The notes beneath the pieces were generated by a model, which saw nothing but the letters and a program-made list of their open reading frames with translations, did not search any database and was not told the DNA's origin. From Lingula anatina (lineage: Eukaryota > Brachiopoda > Lingulata > Lingulida > Lingulidae): DNA of 64,000 bases. Below, piece by piece: positions 11,717 through 23,300 of this stretch (positions are counted from its first letter, which is position 1; every line of letters begins with the position of its first letter). The translations under genes and the position numbers were made by a program. The stretch is from positions 632,872-696,871 of the forward strand of contig NW_019775580.1 in NCBI RefSeq assembly GCF_001039355.2. The letters run 5' to 3'.

Positions 11717-11959
11717 TTTATAATATAATAATGTATTTTGATCATTGTGTTATGTCTGTGTTGTAACTACTGTATATGTCTACATATATATTTCTTATTG
11801 ATGATTTATTATGTGTTTTCAGTAGACCTTTTTCATCTTTTGCAGAAATTAGAAGTGCATGTGACAGGACCCGCGTGCCAGAGGGGTCATTGTAGTCCTT
11901 TGCTGTTTCCAGCATGGCACCGCTAGGTGTAGATGATGTACAGGATGCGTGCTCTGCTT

Positions 11960-12310
11960 TGTGTCATTTCCATAAAAATGGCCCAATCATGCTTATTTAG
12001 AACTTGACCTGCATATTATGAATATTCATCACTTCTGTAAGTTTCAAGCCAAAAAGTAAAATGGTTTTCCACTTATCATGTTATTGGTGTTGCATATATG
12101 CTGAAAAAGGTGAAAAAACAGTATAACTTCCATAAAAATGGCCTAATCATGCTGTTTTTTTAATTTGACTTGTGTATTATGAATATTCATCAGTTCTGTA
12201 AGTTTTAAGCCAAAAGGTAAAATGGTTTTTCGACGAAGATGACGGTGGCACCGACGACAGACGCTGGTGACAGCTATATGTACAGAAACATCTGTCTGCA
12301 CATAGAAAGG
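11960..12310. mobile_element. Repeat family H3 fragment (about 150-bp units and hairpin end)
   Basis: Two tandem units carry CATAAAAATGGCCYAATCATG, TGTATTATGAATATTCATCA and TTTCAAGCCAAAA. They are followed by a short inverted repeat (GTACAGAAACATCTGTCTGCAC). Relatives lie at 23470-24018, 57335-57700, 61620-61796 and 63273-63450. In the best copy the hairpin has 13-bp arms starting TGTACAGACACAG (61624-61650). Probably another Helitron-like non-autonomous family. Confidence 0.5.
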
Positions 12311-12803
12311 AAAAGCGAAAAAATGTTTCTTAACTAGGGGATCTCAACTTAGAACTTTCATTATTTTAAATAAATGCCATACTGTCAAAGTGCTAAATAT
12401 GCCAGTTGTGTGCAATAAAAACAAGAATGAACAACACAAATGTATAAAAAAAGCTACACTAATAAGAACACCAATAAGCAAAATTGAAATTGTTTTCTTT
12501 ATCCAAGTACCATCAAACTCTTTTCTTGGGCAATGGTGTGTTGTCCAAGATAAGAAGGTGGTTAGATCTCCTGCCATGACAATTGCCACACTTAGACTGG
12601 GAGCCAACACCCTTTGTTACCTGAAAGCACAACTCTTTATTGAAGAACTGCTGCACAGTGGGTGCACTGTTGGCTCTACATGCCCTTTCATGTCTTGAAA
12701 AATGCTGCTTAAATCGGTCCTGACAGCACACTTTTCACTGGCTCCTAAAGCAAATCTTTACATAGCTCTAGGAAGGAATTGGCAGTAAAACAGTAAATAA
12801 CAA
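12311..12803. other. Unassigned DNA
   Basis: Frames of 72-102 codons overlap on both strands (12344-12731) but show no known domain or splice structure. CTAGGGGATCTC at 12337 resembles the CTAGGGGATCAG terminus of the Helitron-like family and may be a diverged end. Confidence 0.35.
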
Positions 12804-15190
12804 CTAGAGGATCAGAGAGGCCATACTACCTCCGGGTACAGTACCAGCAGCTGGAATAACACATTTGTATGGAAATCACAACAAAGGCAGCAAAGCTGTC
12901 AAATGTACAGACAAGCAGAAAATAAAGATGCTGAAAATAGGTGATTTTTTAAAATATTGATGCAATAATAAATAATGCTTATAACAGCACACTCAATCAA
13001 CACTAAAATTTAATTATGAACTGGTAACATGGTCAATAAGATTACAGTTTCAGGACTGTGAGAGTTCAAATTCACATAATGAAAATCCCTATATGTGAAA
13101 AATGATGACACTGCATAAAATAATACTACACAATGTTTAAAGACATTTACAAACTGTATCTGGCAGAGAACTTCACCAATGGGAGCTTACAGGGAAATCT
13201 CAACACATGTGTTGTATGCAATCTCATTTAATTTAAATAATATTCATAAGTAACACAGAAAGTTATATTTTTGCAGGTAAAATAATGAATTTGGAAAAAA
13301 TGTATTGTATTTGTATATATTGTATACATATGGATTTATTATTACCATTATTTAAATGTTATTATTTGCTGAAGGGCACAAAAACATGTTTTTTAATGGA
13401 AGAGGGGGTGTTTGACACAGTAACTTATTGTGAGGTAGTAACCTAGCAAGTTTTAGGTCTTAATGTTAAAAAAAATAATAATAAAGGCCTTGCTGAGTGT
13501 GGGCTGAAATTTCTTTAAATGTGCTGGTGTTACTGTACAATGGTGCGATTAATTACAATAAACAGACTTCTTTTAAATTAAACCTCAGCAATTAAAGATA
13601 TACTTGAATATAAAAACCTTTATAATTCTACAATGTTGTGCAAGAACTTACATATTTTTCAAATAATTTCTTGAGCACCGTGCAGCTACATAAGCAGCTA
13701 ATAAGTCTTTAAGATATATAGTTTGTAAAACTCTACACATGGATTTGTGTTATATATTTACCAATATGAAATATGAAGTCAACTAATATTTTTGAGTTAC
13801 TAAACGCACTTTAACACACCTGAGAATTTAACTGCATCCAGTCTAACAATACAGAGCACAAGTAACTGCACGATCATTACATACACTAGTGGGCTAGATT
13901 TGGTCTTAAAGTGCAATTTAAGTTCACAAGTGATCTTACACAATCTTAATCATTACAGCAGTAGTCTTAAAATGGACTGAATCTGCTTTTAAGGTCAAAA
14001 ATGATCTAACATTGACTTAAGTGGCCAAGCAGTTTCCTCCCCTCACAATAGAGGACACCTCTGCTCACAATAGGAGAATGTGTAAGGGGAGACGACTTAA
14101 TTGGCTGTCAGACTAGAAATGGTCTTACTCATGTTTTAAGATCACGTAAGACTATATATAAATACACGCATTTATCCAACTTCTCTAACCCTTCTATCAA
14201 TATTAACATCGATTTAAAAAACCTACGACATATTTTTTTACTGAAACAATGCATGGGAATCCTCTATAAAATCTGCAAGCTTCGCATGGAAATCCATTGT
14301 TTATATCTACAGGTAGCAGTGCACAAGATCAATTCTGATGGAATATTACATAATGATTAACAGTATAATTACCACCAATTTTTAATAATCTACTATAAAT
14401 AACATGGACACTTAAAAAATTTGATTACCATTGGGCTTTATGCCCATGGGATTTTGAAGTCCTATATTGAAAATGTCAATATGTGAAAAAATGAAAATTT
14501 CACAAAAATGCACAACTTCCAGAAAAGAAGCCAATTAGACTGCTTTACCAGCTCAGACTGTATTTTAGTCCTATGTTACTTTCTGTAAGTTTGAGAATCA
14601 TAAGCAATGAATCTTCATTGTCATCATGACAAGTGTCCAAAATAACCCATTTCTTCAATTTTGATGCAACATTACATGTACATAATGCTTACATGTAACA
14701 GCATAACTACCATCAATCTTCAATAATAAAATATCAGTATCATGGATATTTAGAAAATGTGTTTAGCAAGGCTTCAAGCCCATGGAGGTTCAAAGTCACA
14801 AATGAAAATGCTAATAATGTCTAAGATAGAGTTTTCTTTAATTTTGATGCAATATCGCATAATATTTAACAGCATAATCATCCCAGAACTTTAATCATGC
14901 ACTGCAGGTAACATGGATATTTAGAAAATGTGATTAGTAAAGGTCTTCTGGCCCATGGATCTTCAAGTCACACTTTGAAAATACCAAAATGTAAACAAGA
15001 GATAACTGTACTGAAATACAGTTTCTTTCCACTTTCAACACTTTTTACATAAAATAATCATTTTACTGTCATTTTTATATGATCAACAAGGAAAACTGTT
15101 GAGATAGGATAAATATCAACAGAACAATTTCAAAAGTCCAACTTTCAGCCCAACTTCCAGTTGGACTTTGTCCATGCATATCCTGCAGAT
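12804..15190 (-). mobile_element. Helitron-like element, H2 subfamily (repeat-bearing)
   Basis: Begins with the inverted terminus CTAGAGGATCAGAGAGG and the CAGCAGCTGGAATAAC segment, then GGCAGCAAAGCTGTCAAATG. Diverged modules follow, with GCATAATNACCATCAATNTT, ACATGGATATTTAGAAAATG, CAAGCCCATGGAGGTTCAA and TGAAAATGCCAATATGTG (about 14300-14520, 14650-14800 and 14830-15010). A MITE is nested at about 13890-14155. The distal (5') terminus was not located, so the right end is approximate. No protein-coding content. Confidence 0.5.
13890..14155. mobile_element. MITE ('GGGCTNGATTTGGTC' family), one end eroded
   Basis: TGGGCTAGATTTGGTCTTAA begins the element; CAATAGAGGACACCTCTGCT and AATTGGCTGTCAGACTAGAA are shared, in opposite orientation, with the fuller copy at 56170-56497. 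Confidence 0.6.
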
Positions 15191-15274
15191 CATAGGCCCT
15201 TCAATGCCCAGAATTTGAACTTCCTTGCTCTAATGGTCTGAAAGGTGTAAGGAGAAATTAATATGTGAAAAGAA

Positions 15275-15621
15275 TTAAAGGGATAATAACTGCTCGTTTT
15301 GGCCAAAAAATGAATTTTCCTGGAGTAAACAACAATTTTCCCATACTTACCAGTGGTTAATGAATTCATTTCAACATTCAAAGTTAGTTGCTGTTTTTTT
15401 TTTTCTAAAAAGTTTGTTATAATTTCTTAAGAGATTATTACAGAGTATAGCCATCTATGGAGGTCACGTGGTGCGATGACAAGCTCAGATATCAGAATAA
15501 TAGCTATAACTGTTGTTTTTGTGGTAAAACAGAATATAAATAATTATATTTCTATGAGTTGTTTACAATGTTTTTATTGTGAAATATATAGATCTCATAT
15601 GAAGAGTTATTATCCATTTAA
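15275..15621. mobile_element. MITE with TTAAAGGGATAATAAC termini
   Basis: TTAAAGGGATAATAACT at the left and GAAGAGTTATTATCCATTTAA at the right are inverted repeats. The interior carries TCTTAAGAGATTATTACAG and GACAAGCTCAGATATCAGAA, as in the copies at 28930-29206 and 59562-60199. TTAA at both outer ends could be the target duplication. Confidence 0.6.
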
Positions 15622-17093
15622 GTATTGACCATACCCCATGAACAACCCAGCCCCCAGGCACACTGAAATTCTGAAGTGCCCATGATGATAGGTCCATAAA
15701 TCTCAATAGTTTCAACTTCCAATTTCAAATGGTTTGGGGGGGGGGGGGTATTTTAGTTTTTACAATGTCAGAAGAATGAAGAATCAACCACCCCCAGTAA
15801 AGACCAACCTCCTGTTGCACTACAATTAACGCTGAAGTCCCCACACACATCCCTGATGATAGGTCTATCATTCTCCAAAGTTTCAACTTTCTAACTCTAA
15901 TGGTATTGGAGAAGATAGCAGAAATTATTAATGCACTGAGACACGGACGCATGGACAAGCAGGATAACACAATTATAATGAACTTTCATATGGCAACCCA
16001 TAGATCAAGAATATGATGTGTAGTAGATCTAAGTCTGCTGTTAAGTTAACAAACTCCAGTGTGTTCCATACATGTTGCAAACTGGCATCTAAACATCTAA
16101 GTCCACAGAATTTTGAGTAACCTTTGCACCTTCCTTCATTGTACTTCAAAAAGGTATGTAGGGTCCAAGCTCAGTTAGTCAATATTTTTGGTATTTAAAA
16201 TAGGAATTTTCTCTAAAAAGTAAGAAAAAATTAGGAACTTGATGCTCTGCACAATACAAAATTACCAATTATCATTTTTATATCATCAACTAACAAAATT
16301 GCCAAGTTGATTTTGCTGATGGCAAAGTCTGTGGGCCAGTACAAGTAGGAAGTGCCACATTTCTGTGTATGTATTTTTGTGAATTTTAACATTTTAAGAA
16401 CATATTTTCATTATATTTAGTCAAATCTAGCAGTACATGCAGCACAACACTTTCCCATTTATATAATTAATTTATTATTCTTGTCATATTTGTTCTGTTT
16501 TACTTTGTAAGAGACTGTATTTCTTTATATTTCTTTTTATTTCAGTTTTTACCATACTTTGTTCATACTTAGTGTTCTGTTTACACTGTGAACTCCAAAA
16601 TGTAAACAAATGTGACAAACTTCCCAGCATTACTTGCTACTTATGATATTATATGCTGAAACACATAAACACATGGAAGGCAGGTGTTTTTAACTACCTG
16701 TTTCCCAAACAATATTTATTTTCATCATATGTCAGAGGGGGGGGGGATGAAAAATTATTATCCAAAAAAATTACTTTTTGCCACTATTAAAAAAACATTT
16801 AAGACAATGTTAAAACACCCCCACATTTGTTATTGCCTCCTAAAACCAAGGTGGAAGAGAAAAAGACCAACAACAGTTATCACGATCACCAAAAGTCCAC
16901 CAGTGTCTAGGAACTGATAAATACAATCTTACATACTGTTACAGTCTTCAGGCTTATGATTTTGTCCAAAGTTTTAGCTTGAAAAATCATAGATGCTTCA
17001 TATTCTTTTATCCCTTACAATGTTGTACAATTTTGCTGCTTCTACCTGGTACCATTACCATTTTTAGCAACCATTAAAATAAAAATTATCCCA
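15622..17093. other. PIGT 3' flank, no gene recognised
   Basis: Contains two T/G-rich low-complexity runs (G runs at about 15735 and 16737) and no long frame with a recognisable domain. The minus-strand PIGT 3' UTR must lie in its upper part. The first AATAAA downstream of the stop on the minus strand is at 16715-16720, a possible polyadenylation signal. Confidence 0.4.
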
Positions 17094-17397
17094 TCAGCTC
17101 TTTTTCTCTTCTATGCTGTCTGATTTTTCTTCTTTGTGTACTTTGGCATCTGTTTCTTTCTTTTTCCTCTTGAGCTTGTCCTTAATATTTGACAGAAACC
17201 CCTTGTTCTTGGTTGGATCCACCTCTATAAACTGACGCGTAGTTAAATTATGCACTGAACCAAAACCTATGGCCACAACAGTACATGCCAAGCAGATCAC
17301 ATTGTATGGCATGCTGAAGTCGGGTGTTGGCAGGGAAACTAATAAAGTCTCTGTGTGAATCCGTAATAAAAACTCTGATGAAATGTCATCATTCAAG
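17094..17397 (-). CDS. PIGT: PIGT exon 10 (last coding exon)
   Basis: Acceptor CTTTTTCAG precedes 17397; TGA at 17094-17096. Encodes residues 494-594: [16 protein letters not shown] and the membrane span, then a cytosolic tail with KLKRKKKE and EEKKS. The split Ser codon (AG from exon 9, C here) fits. Confidence 0.93.
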
Positions 17398-20300
17398 CTG
17401 AAAAAGTATAAATCATAATCAATTAAATATGTATTATATTACAATCCAACCTTCTCAGAGTAAATTTAATGGGATTTGGTACATTATGAATTTTACCTTA
17501 CTATCTGCTGTAGCTGTAATAAATTAAAATTATCATTATAAGAGAGAAAAAAAATTAAAAAAAAACAAAAACATATCAGCAAACTTGCCAATTTGAGCAG
17601 ATGGCATGACAGCATCATTTTGGGGGTTAAAACTGTACTATCACTTAAAAAGATGTCTTTCACCTGAACAATCATCTGCACTGCTTTGATGCCAATTTAA
17701 TCACAAGAATTCCAATCCAGTGCCAGGGTAAGTTCTTGAAAGGCTTCTGATTTGATCAGAAAAGATGTAAAAACTAGGGGATCAGAGAGGCAATACTGAC
17801 TTCGGGTTTGTACCACCAGCTGAAGTCAGCATACTTCTAAGGACAACAAAACAAGGCAGCAAAGCTGTCAAATGTACAGACCAAAGGCAGAAAATAAAGA
17901 TGCAGAAAACCGGTAATTTTGTCAATTTTGATAATATATAATAAATAATGCTTATAACAGCACAGTCAATCAACACTAAATTTAGTCATGTACAACAGGT
18001 AACATGGTCAATAAGATTACGGTTTCAGGACCATGAGAGTTCAAATTCACATAATGAAAATCCCAATACGTGGAAAATGATGACATTGCATAAAATAATA
18101 TTACATGATGTTTTAAGACAGAAACACCAATACTATTGCTTATGTGGAAATACAGAAAATGTAGAGCTTCAGATGGATGGGAGTTAAAAGTCGCATCTTG
18201 ATAATGTTTGAAAAATCAAAAAAAAAAAAAAAAAAAAAAATAGAAAACATAACAAAAAATATTCCAATTAAGCTGCTATTCAAACTTCTAACCTAGCTGT
18301 ATTAACATGATATGGATAACCCCATTGAGTTCGAGGATAAGGCACCATTCAAAGCTGACATTAAATTGCAAAAGGGGCTAACTCTATATTTTGTAAAGCA
18401 AGGCCAGTACCAGGGGCAGATCCAGAGATATTTTCTGACAGTCTTCCAAATTATCTTTGTTAATTCGTCCTCAATATTTGACCGTCTTCCGACAGAAAAT
18501 ATTAGATACTCGTCAATGTAAACTAAAAAATCTGACTGTCTTCCGGAAGACCCAGAAGATGGCCTAAATCCGCCCCTGAGTACACTATGCACTCAGACAA
18601 GTGGAAGAAGAGATAGATAGATTGGAAGCCCAGGGAGTGATACGAAAAGTAGAGCAGAGTGAGTGGGCCTCACCCATTGTTTGGGTACCCAATAAAAATG
18701 GAGCAATTAGAATATGTGGGGATTTCAAAGTGTCTGTAAATCAAGTATTGATAGAGAAAACATACCCATTACCAGAAATTGAAGACACGTTTGCCAACAT
18801 GGGAACAGGGACAGTATTTTCAAAGACAGACTTATCTATTGCATACCAGCAAATGGAGCTAACAGCGATGGCTGCTTAAGGAAGACTAAAAGTTACTCCA
18901 GACCAACCTTACATTTTAAGGACTCCTCAGCTGAAAATAAAAGAAATTTTTAAGCAAAGGCAGATTCTAGAAATGACCGATTCCTTTGCTAAGAATGATT
19001 GTTAAGTGATTCCTTTCAAGTGAGATAAAGAAAGGTCTTGGAATACAAATTTCGTATAAGGTCAACTTTAAGTCTCCCTTAAAGCTAAAGGGAGATTCTG
19101 GAATACGGGCCAAAGAATCATAAGCAACATGGTTTACCCTTAATGGTCATCCTGGCAGCAGTGTCCAAATGGGGTTTTCTTCCACTTTTATGCAATATTA
19201 CATAATGCTTAACAGCATAATGACCATCGATTTTTAATAATAAAATAAAAGTATCATGGATATTCAGAAAATGTGACTAGCAAAGGTCTTCAAGCCCATG
19301 GAGGGTCAAAGTCACACCTTGAAAATGCCAATTTGTGAAAAATCAAATTTTCACAAAAATGTGCAACTTCCTGAAAAATCAACCAATCAGACTTGTTTAC
19401 CACCTTAAGCTGCACTTAAGTCCTATGTTTCTTTCCTGTAAGTTTGAGAAGAGTTACTGACATGGTTTTCCTTTAATGGTCACTTTGGTGGCAGTGTCCA
19501 AAATAGGGTTTTCTTCAATTTTGATGCATTATTACATAATGCTGAATAGCATAGTCACACAATCATTATTAATGCACTGCAGGTAACATGGATATTTAGA
19601 AAATGTGACTAGCAAAGGTCTCTAAGTCAATGAAATTTCTAAGTCACACCTTGAAAATGCCAATATGTACACCAGAGATAACTGTGCTAAAATGAAATTC
19701 TTTCCATTTTCAACACTTGTTTACATAAAACAAAATAATCAATTTACTGTCATTTTTATATGCTCAACTAAGAAAATTGCTGAGATGGGAAAAATATCAA
19801 TAGAACAATTTTAAATGTCCAATTTAATCCATTCTGAGATTCTAAACATACTGAAAGCTTGATTCTGAAGAACTGCAATGATATGAGTTTATTTCCATTT
19901 TTGACACTTGATTACACAATATAAGATTACAGGTTTACCATCAATTTTACATAATCACCTAACAATATTGCTTAGAAGCAGAAAATATCAAAATAACACT
20001 TCTACATATCAAAACTAGAGGATCAGAGAGGCGATACCGCCTCCGAATATTGTACTACGAGCTGGAGTAAACGCAATCGTATAGACCCCCACACACACAA
20101 AAAAGGGACACCAAAACCAGTCTTGTGCTTGACAAGCTGTAAAAAATGCAATCAACAAGAATTCTCAAAATATGCAAAAAATATATATAACTAAAAATGG
20201 TACAATCAAAGTTCAGTTCATAGTAAGGTAGGTCAAAGATCAATTTCAAGGTCACAGTAAATTTCCAGTATATGACTTCCTATTCAAGTTCAATAGCAAC

Positions 20301-23300
20301 TATGGACCTATCTCTGCCAGTTTTGGAGATAAAAGGGCACCAAAATTTGCAAAGTTCAATTCATGATGAAAAGTAGGTCAAAGGTCAATTTCAAGGTCAC
20401 ATTTAGATTGCCAGTATATGACTTCCTATTCAAGTTCAATAGTAACTATGGACCTATCTCTGCTAGTATTGGAGATAAAAGGGAACAAAATTTGCCAAGT
20501 TGAGTTCATGGTTAAAAGTAGGTCAAAGGTCAATTTTAAGGTCACATTTAGATTGCCAGTATATGACTTCCTATTCAAGTTCAATAGTAACTATGGACCT
20601 ATCTCTGCCAGTTTTGGAGATAAAAGGGAAGCAAAATTTGCAAAGTTCAGTTCATGGTGAAAAGTAGGTCAAAGGTCAATTTTAAGGTCACATTTAGATT
20701 GCCAGTATATGACTTCCTATTCAACTTCAATAGTAACTATGGACCTATCTCTGCCAGTTTTGGAGATAAAAGGGAAGCAAAATTTGCAAAGTTCAGTTCA
20801 TGGTGAAAAGTAGGTCAAAGGTCAATTTCAAGGTCACATTTAGATTGCCAGTATATGACTTCCTATTCAACTTTAATAGTAACTATGGACCTATCTCTGC
20901 CAGTTTCGGAGATATAAGGGACTAAATGTTATAATTTTGGAGTTACATTAATGTGCCATAAATTTTGTACAGAAAAAATTAATTAAAATAAAGAAAAGGT
21001 CATTTTGGTCAAAATTCTTGAAATGGGAGGTGCTCTGAAGTTCCAGATGTTTAAATTTGATGAAATAATGTCATTTTTGACCACAAGTTGTCTGCCTCGC
21101 CAAGCCTTATGTTTTATTTTTCCGGGGTTCAAAATTTATTATCCATTACCGTACTGCACATTTTGCTTTCACCACCAATATGTACTTTTTGATACAGCGT
21201 AACTTGTAAACCATATGGAATACAAAAAAACGGACACCACTTCTAGTGTTGGGCTTTACATGCTCTACAAAATGCAAAAAAGAATGGGTCTCTAGGATTA
21301 ACGGTTCCCGAATTAGAGACAATTTTCAGTTTCGGTATCTTATGGCCGCTACTCCTGTGAAAATGCACCGATTGACCCCAAATTCACGGAGATGAAAGAT
21401 GACCCAAAGGGTAACACTTTCCAATAATATTATTGGTTAAGTCTGTGTGGTGTCTGAATAACAGCGCAATTTTTTTTTCATAAAAAAAATTGTTTTTTTG
21501 AAAATTTTGGCCCGTTTGACCTTGAAATAAAGGTCAAAGGTCAAATCCAAGGGCATATTTGAAATCTACACATACGACTTTTGGAAACCCGTCTGTAGAA
21601 ATTTTTCCCATGATTCCTTCTGTAGGGTAGATAATTAGCATTTAATTTTGCCATTTTTGGACAAGGGTGCATTGCAATGAGTGCCACACCTAACCCCAAT
21701 ACCGACAAAGCCCAAATTTTACATGGAACGAGTTGAGATTATAGGTGACCTAAATCCAAGAGATGGGTATGGAGGCCCTTACCGTCTAGGAGGAGAAGCA
21801 GTAACGGTAACATGGCGGCGGAGCCGGCGGAACGGACAGGACGGGACTAAAACCATGCGTACCGCCAGCGCCAATGCTGGTGGTACAATTAGTTCAGCTA
21901 GAGGATAATAGAGGCGATACCGCCTCCAAGTATTGTACCACCAGCTGGGGAAGCACATCTGCGGGAAAAAAAAGGGACACCGCCTCCAGTGTTGTACTTG
22001 ACAAGCTTTACAAAAAGCAGTTAAAGAGTTCTCTTTTTTTTTTTTTTTTCTTCTGAAAACTACAATTTATAACAAAATCATTGGGAAAAATAAAAGGTAA
22101 AATCCAAGTTTGTGAAGTGCAGTTTATGGCATGAAGGAGGTCAAATTCAAGGTCACAGGAAGACTGTCAATATATGAGTTCCTATTCAAGTTCAGCAGTA
22201 TCAATGGGCATATCTGTGCCAATTTTAGAGATATAAGGGACAGAAAATTTGCAAAGATCAGTTCACTGTGAAAAGTAGGCCAAAGTTCAATTTCAAGGTA
22301 ATAGTTAGATTGGCAGTATAAGACTTCCCATTCAAGTTCAATATTAACTTTGGCCGTATCTCTGCCAGTTTTGGAGATATAAGGGACAGAAATCTTACTA
22401 AAGAAAAGTAGGTCAAAGGTCAATTTGAAGGTCACAGTTAAATTGCCAGTATATGACTTCCTATTTAACTTCAATAGTTACTAAGAGCAGTTTGGGAGAT
22501 ATAAGGAACTAAAATGTGGCAATTTTGGAGTTACAGTAATGTGCTATAAATTTCGTACAGAAGAAATTAATTGAAATAAAGAAAAGGTCATTTTGGTTAA
22601 AATTTATGAAATGGGAGATGCTTAGGAATTCCAGATGTTCCAATTTTAGGAAATAATGTCATTTTTGACCAGAAGATATCTGTCTCGCTGTGCCTTATGT
22701 TATCTTTTCCAGATGTTCGAAATTTTTATAACTCTATGAAAAACAAAAAAAAATGTACACCAGTGTTGGCTTGACATGCTCTATCAAATGCAAAAACACA
22801 AGATGTCTCTAGGACTTACAATTACAATTTCAGTTTCGGCATCTTATGGCTGCTGCTCCCATGAAAATGCACCGATTGACCCCAAACTCAGAGATGAAAG
22901 ATGACCCTAACAGTAACACCTGCCAATAATATTATAGATTAGGTCTGTGTAGTTTCTGAAAATCAGCACAAATAATTTTGTTTGCAACAAAAACCCGTTT
23001 TTAGAAAATTTTGGCCCATTTCACCTTGAAATAAGGGTCAAAAGTGAAATCCAAGGGCCTATTTGAAATCTCCACATTTCGGTCAGCCATCTATAGAAAA
23101 TTTTCCCATAATTCCTTCGGTTTGGTTGATATTTAGCCAATGTTTGGCTATTTTTCCCAATTTTGGACAAGGGTGCATTGTGACAAGTGCCACACCTAGA
23201 CCCAAGTACCAACAAAGCCAAAAATTCACATGCATCGAGTTGAGATTATATGTAACCTACATACAAGAGATGGATACAGGGGCACTTGTACAGGTAGTTT

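Larger units (their letters stand above)
2436..11820 (+). repeat. Tandem array of about 0.5-kb units with exon-like modules
   Basis: The same unit recurs in direct order. It has a T-rich tract ending in TTTTCAG, a segment of 68-113 bp, then GTCAGTGCAAC; then TAACTGAGAAATTATCATTTG, GGGTCACTTAGATCC, a G-run, TGCATTGTCTGTTGTGACATT and TAACCTGATCACTGTTATTT. Exon-like segments lie at 2504-2583, 3003-3082, 4242-4354, 5079-5176, 7537-7616, 9688-9793 and 11177-11244. An inverted partial copy starts near 10486, and a diverged copy starts at 11822. Two subfamilies are visible, one with an 80-bp segment and one with a segment of about 100 bp. The array is interrupted by at least six insertions, listed separately. 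No long protein frame crosses the units; the longest shared peptide is about 10 residues (MKVxFLDYHHT). Confidence 0.8.
17774..20014 (-). mobile_element. Helitron-like element, H2 subfamily, with nested insertions
   Basis: Starts with CTAGGGGATCAGAGAGGC and GTACCACCAGCTGAAG, then GGCAGCAAAGCTGTCAAATG. It matches the copy at 12804 for several hundred bases (CAATAAGATTACGGTTTCAGG). The gypsy fragment and two MITEs interrupt it, and the repeated modules resume at about 19140-19330, 19400-19690 and 19700-19960. The right border is taken as the next CTAG terminus at 20015 and is uncertain. Lies in the last PIGT intron. Confidence 0.45.

Noticed and set aside
12344-12731. Overlapping frames of 72-102 codons
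   Set aside because: Opposite-strand overlap, no recognisable domain, next to repeat sequence.
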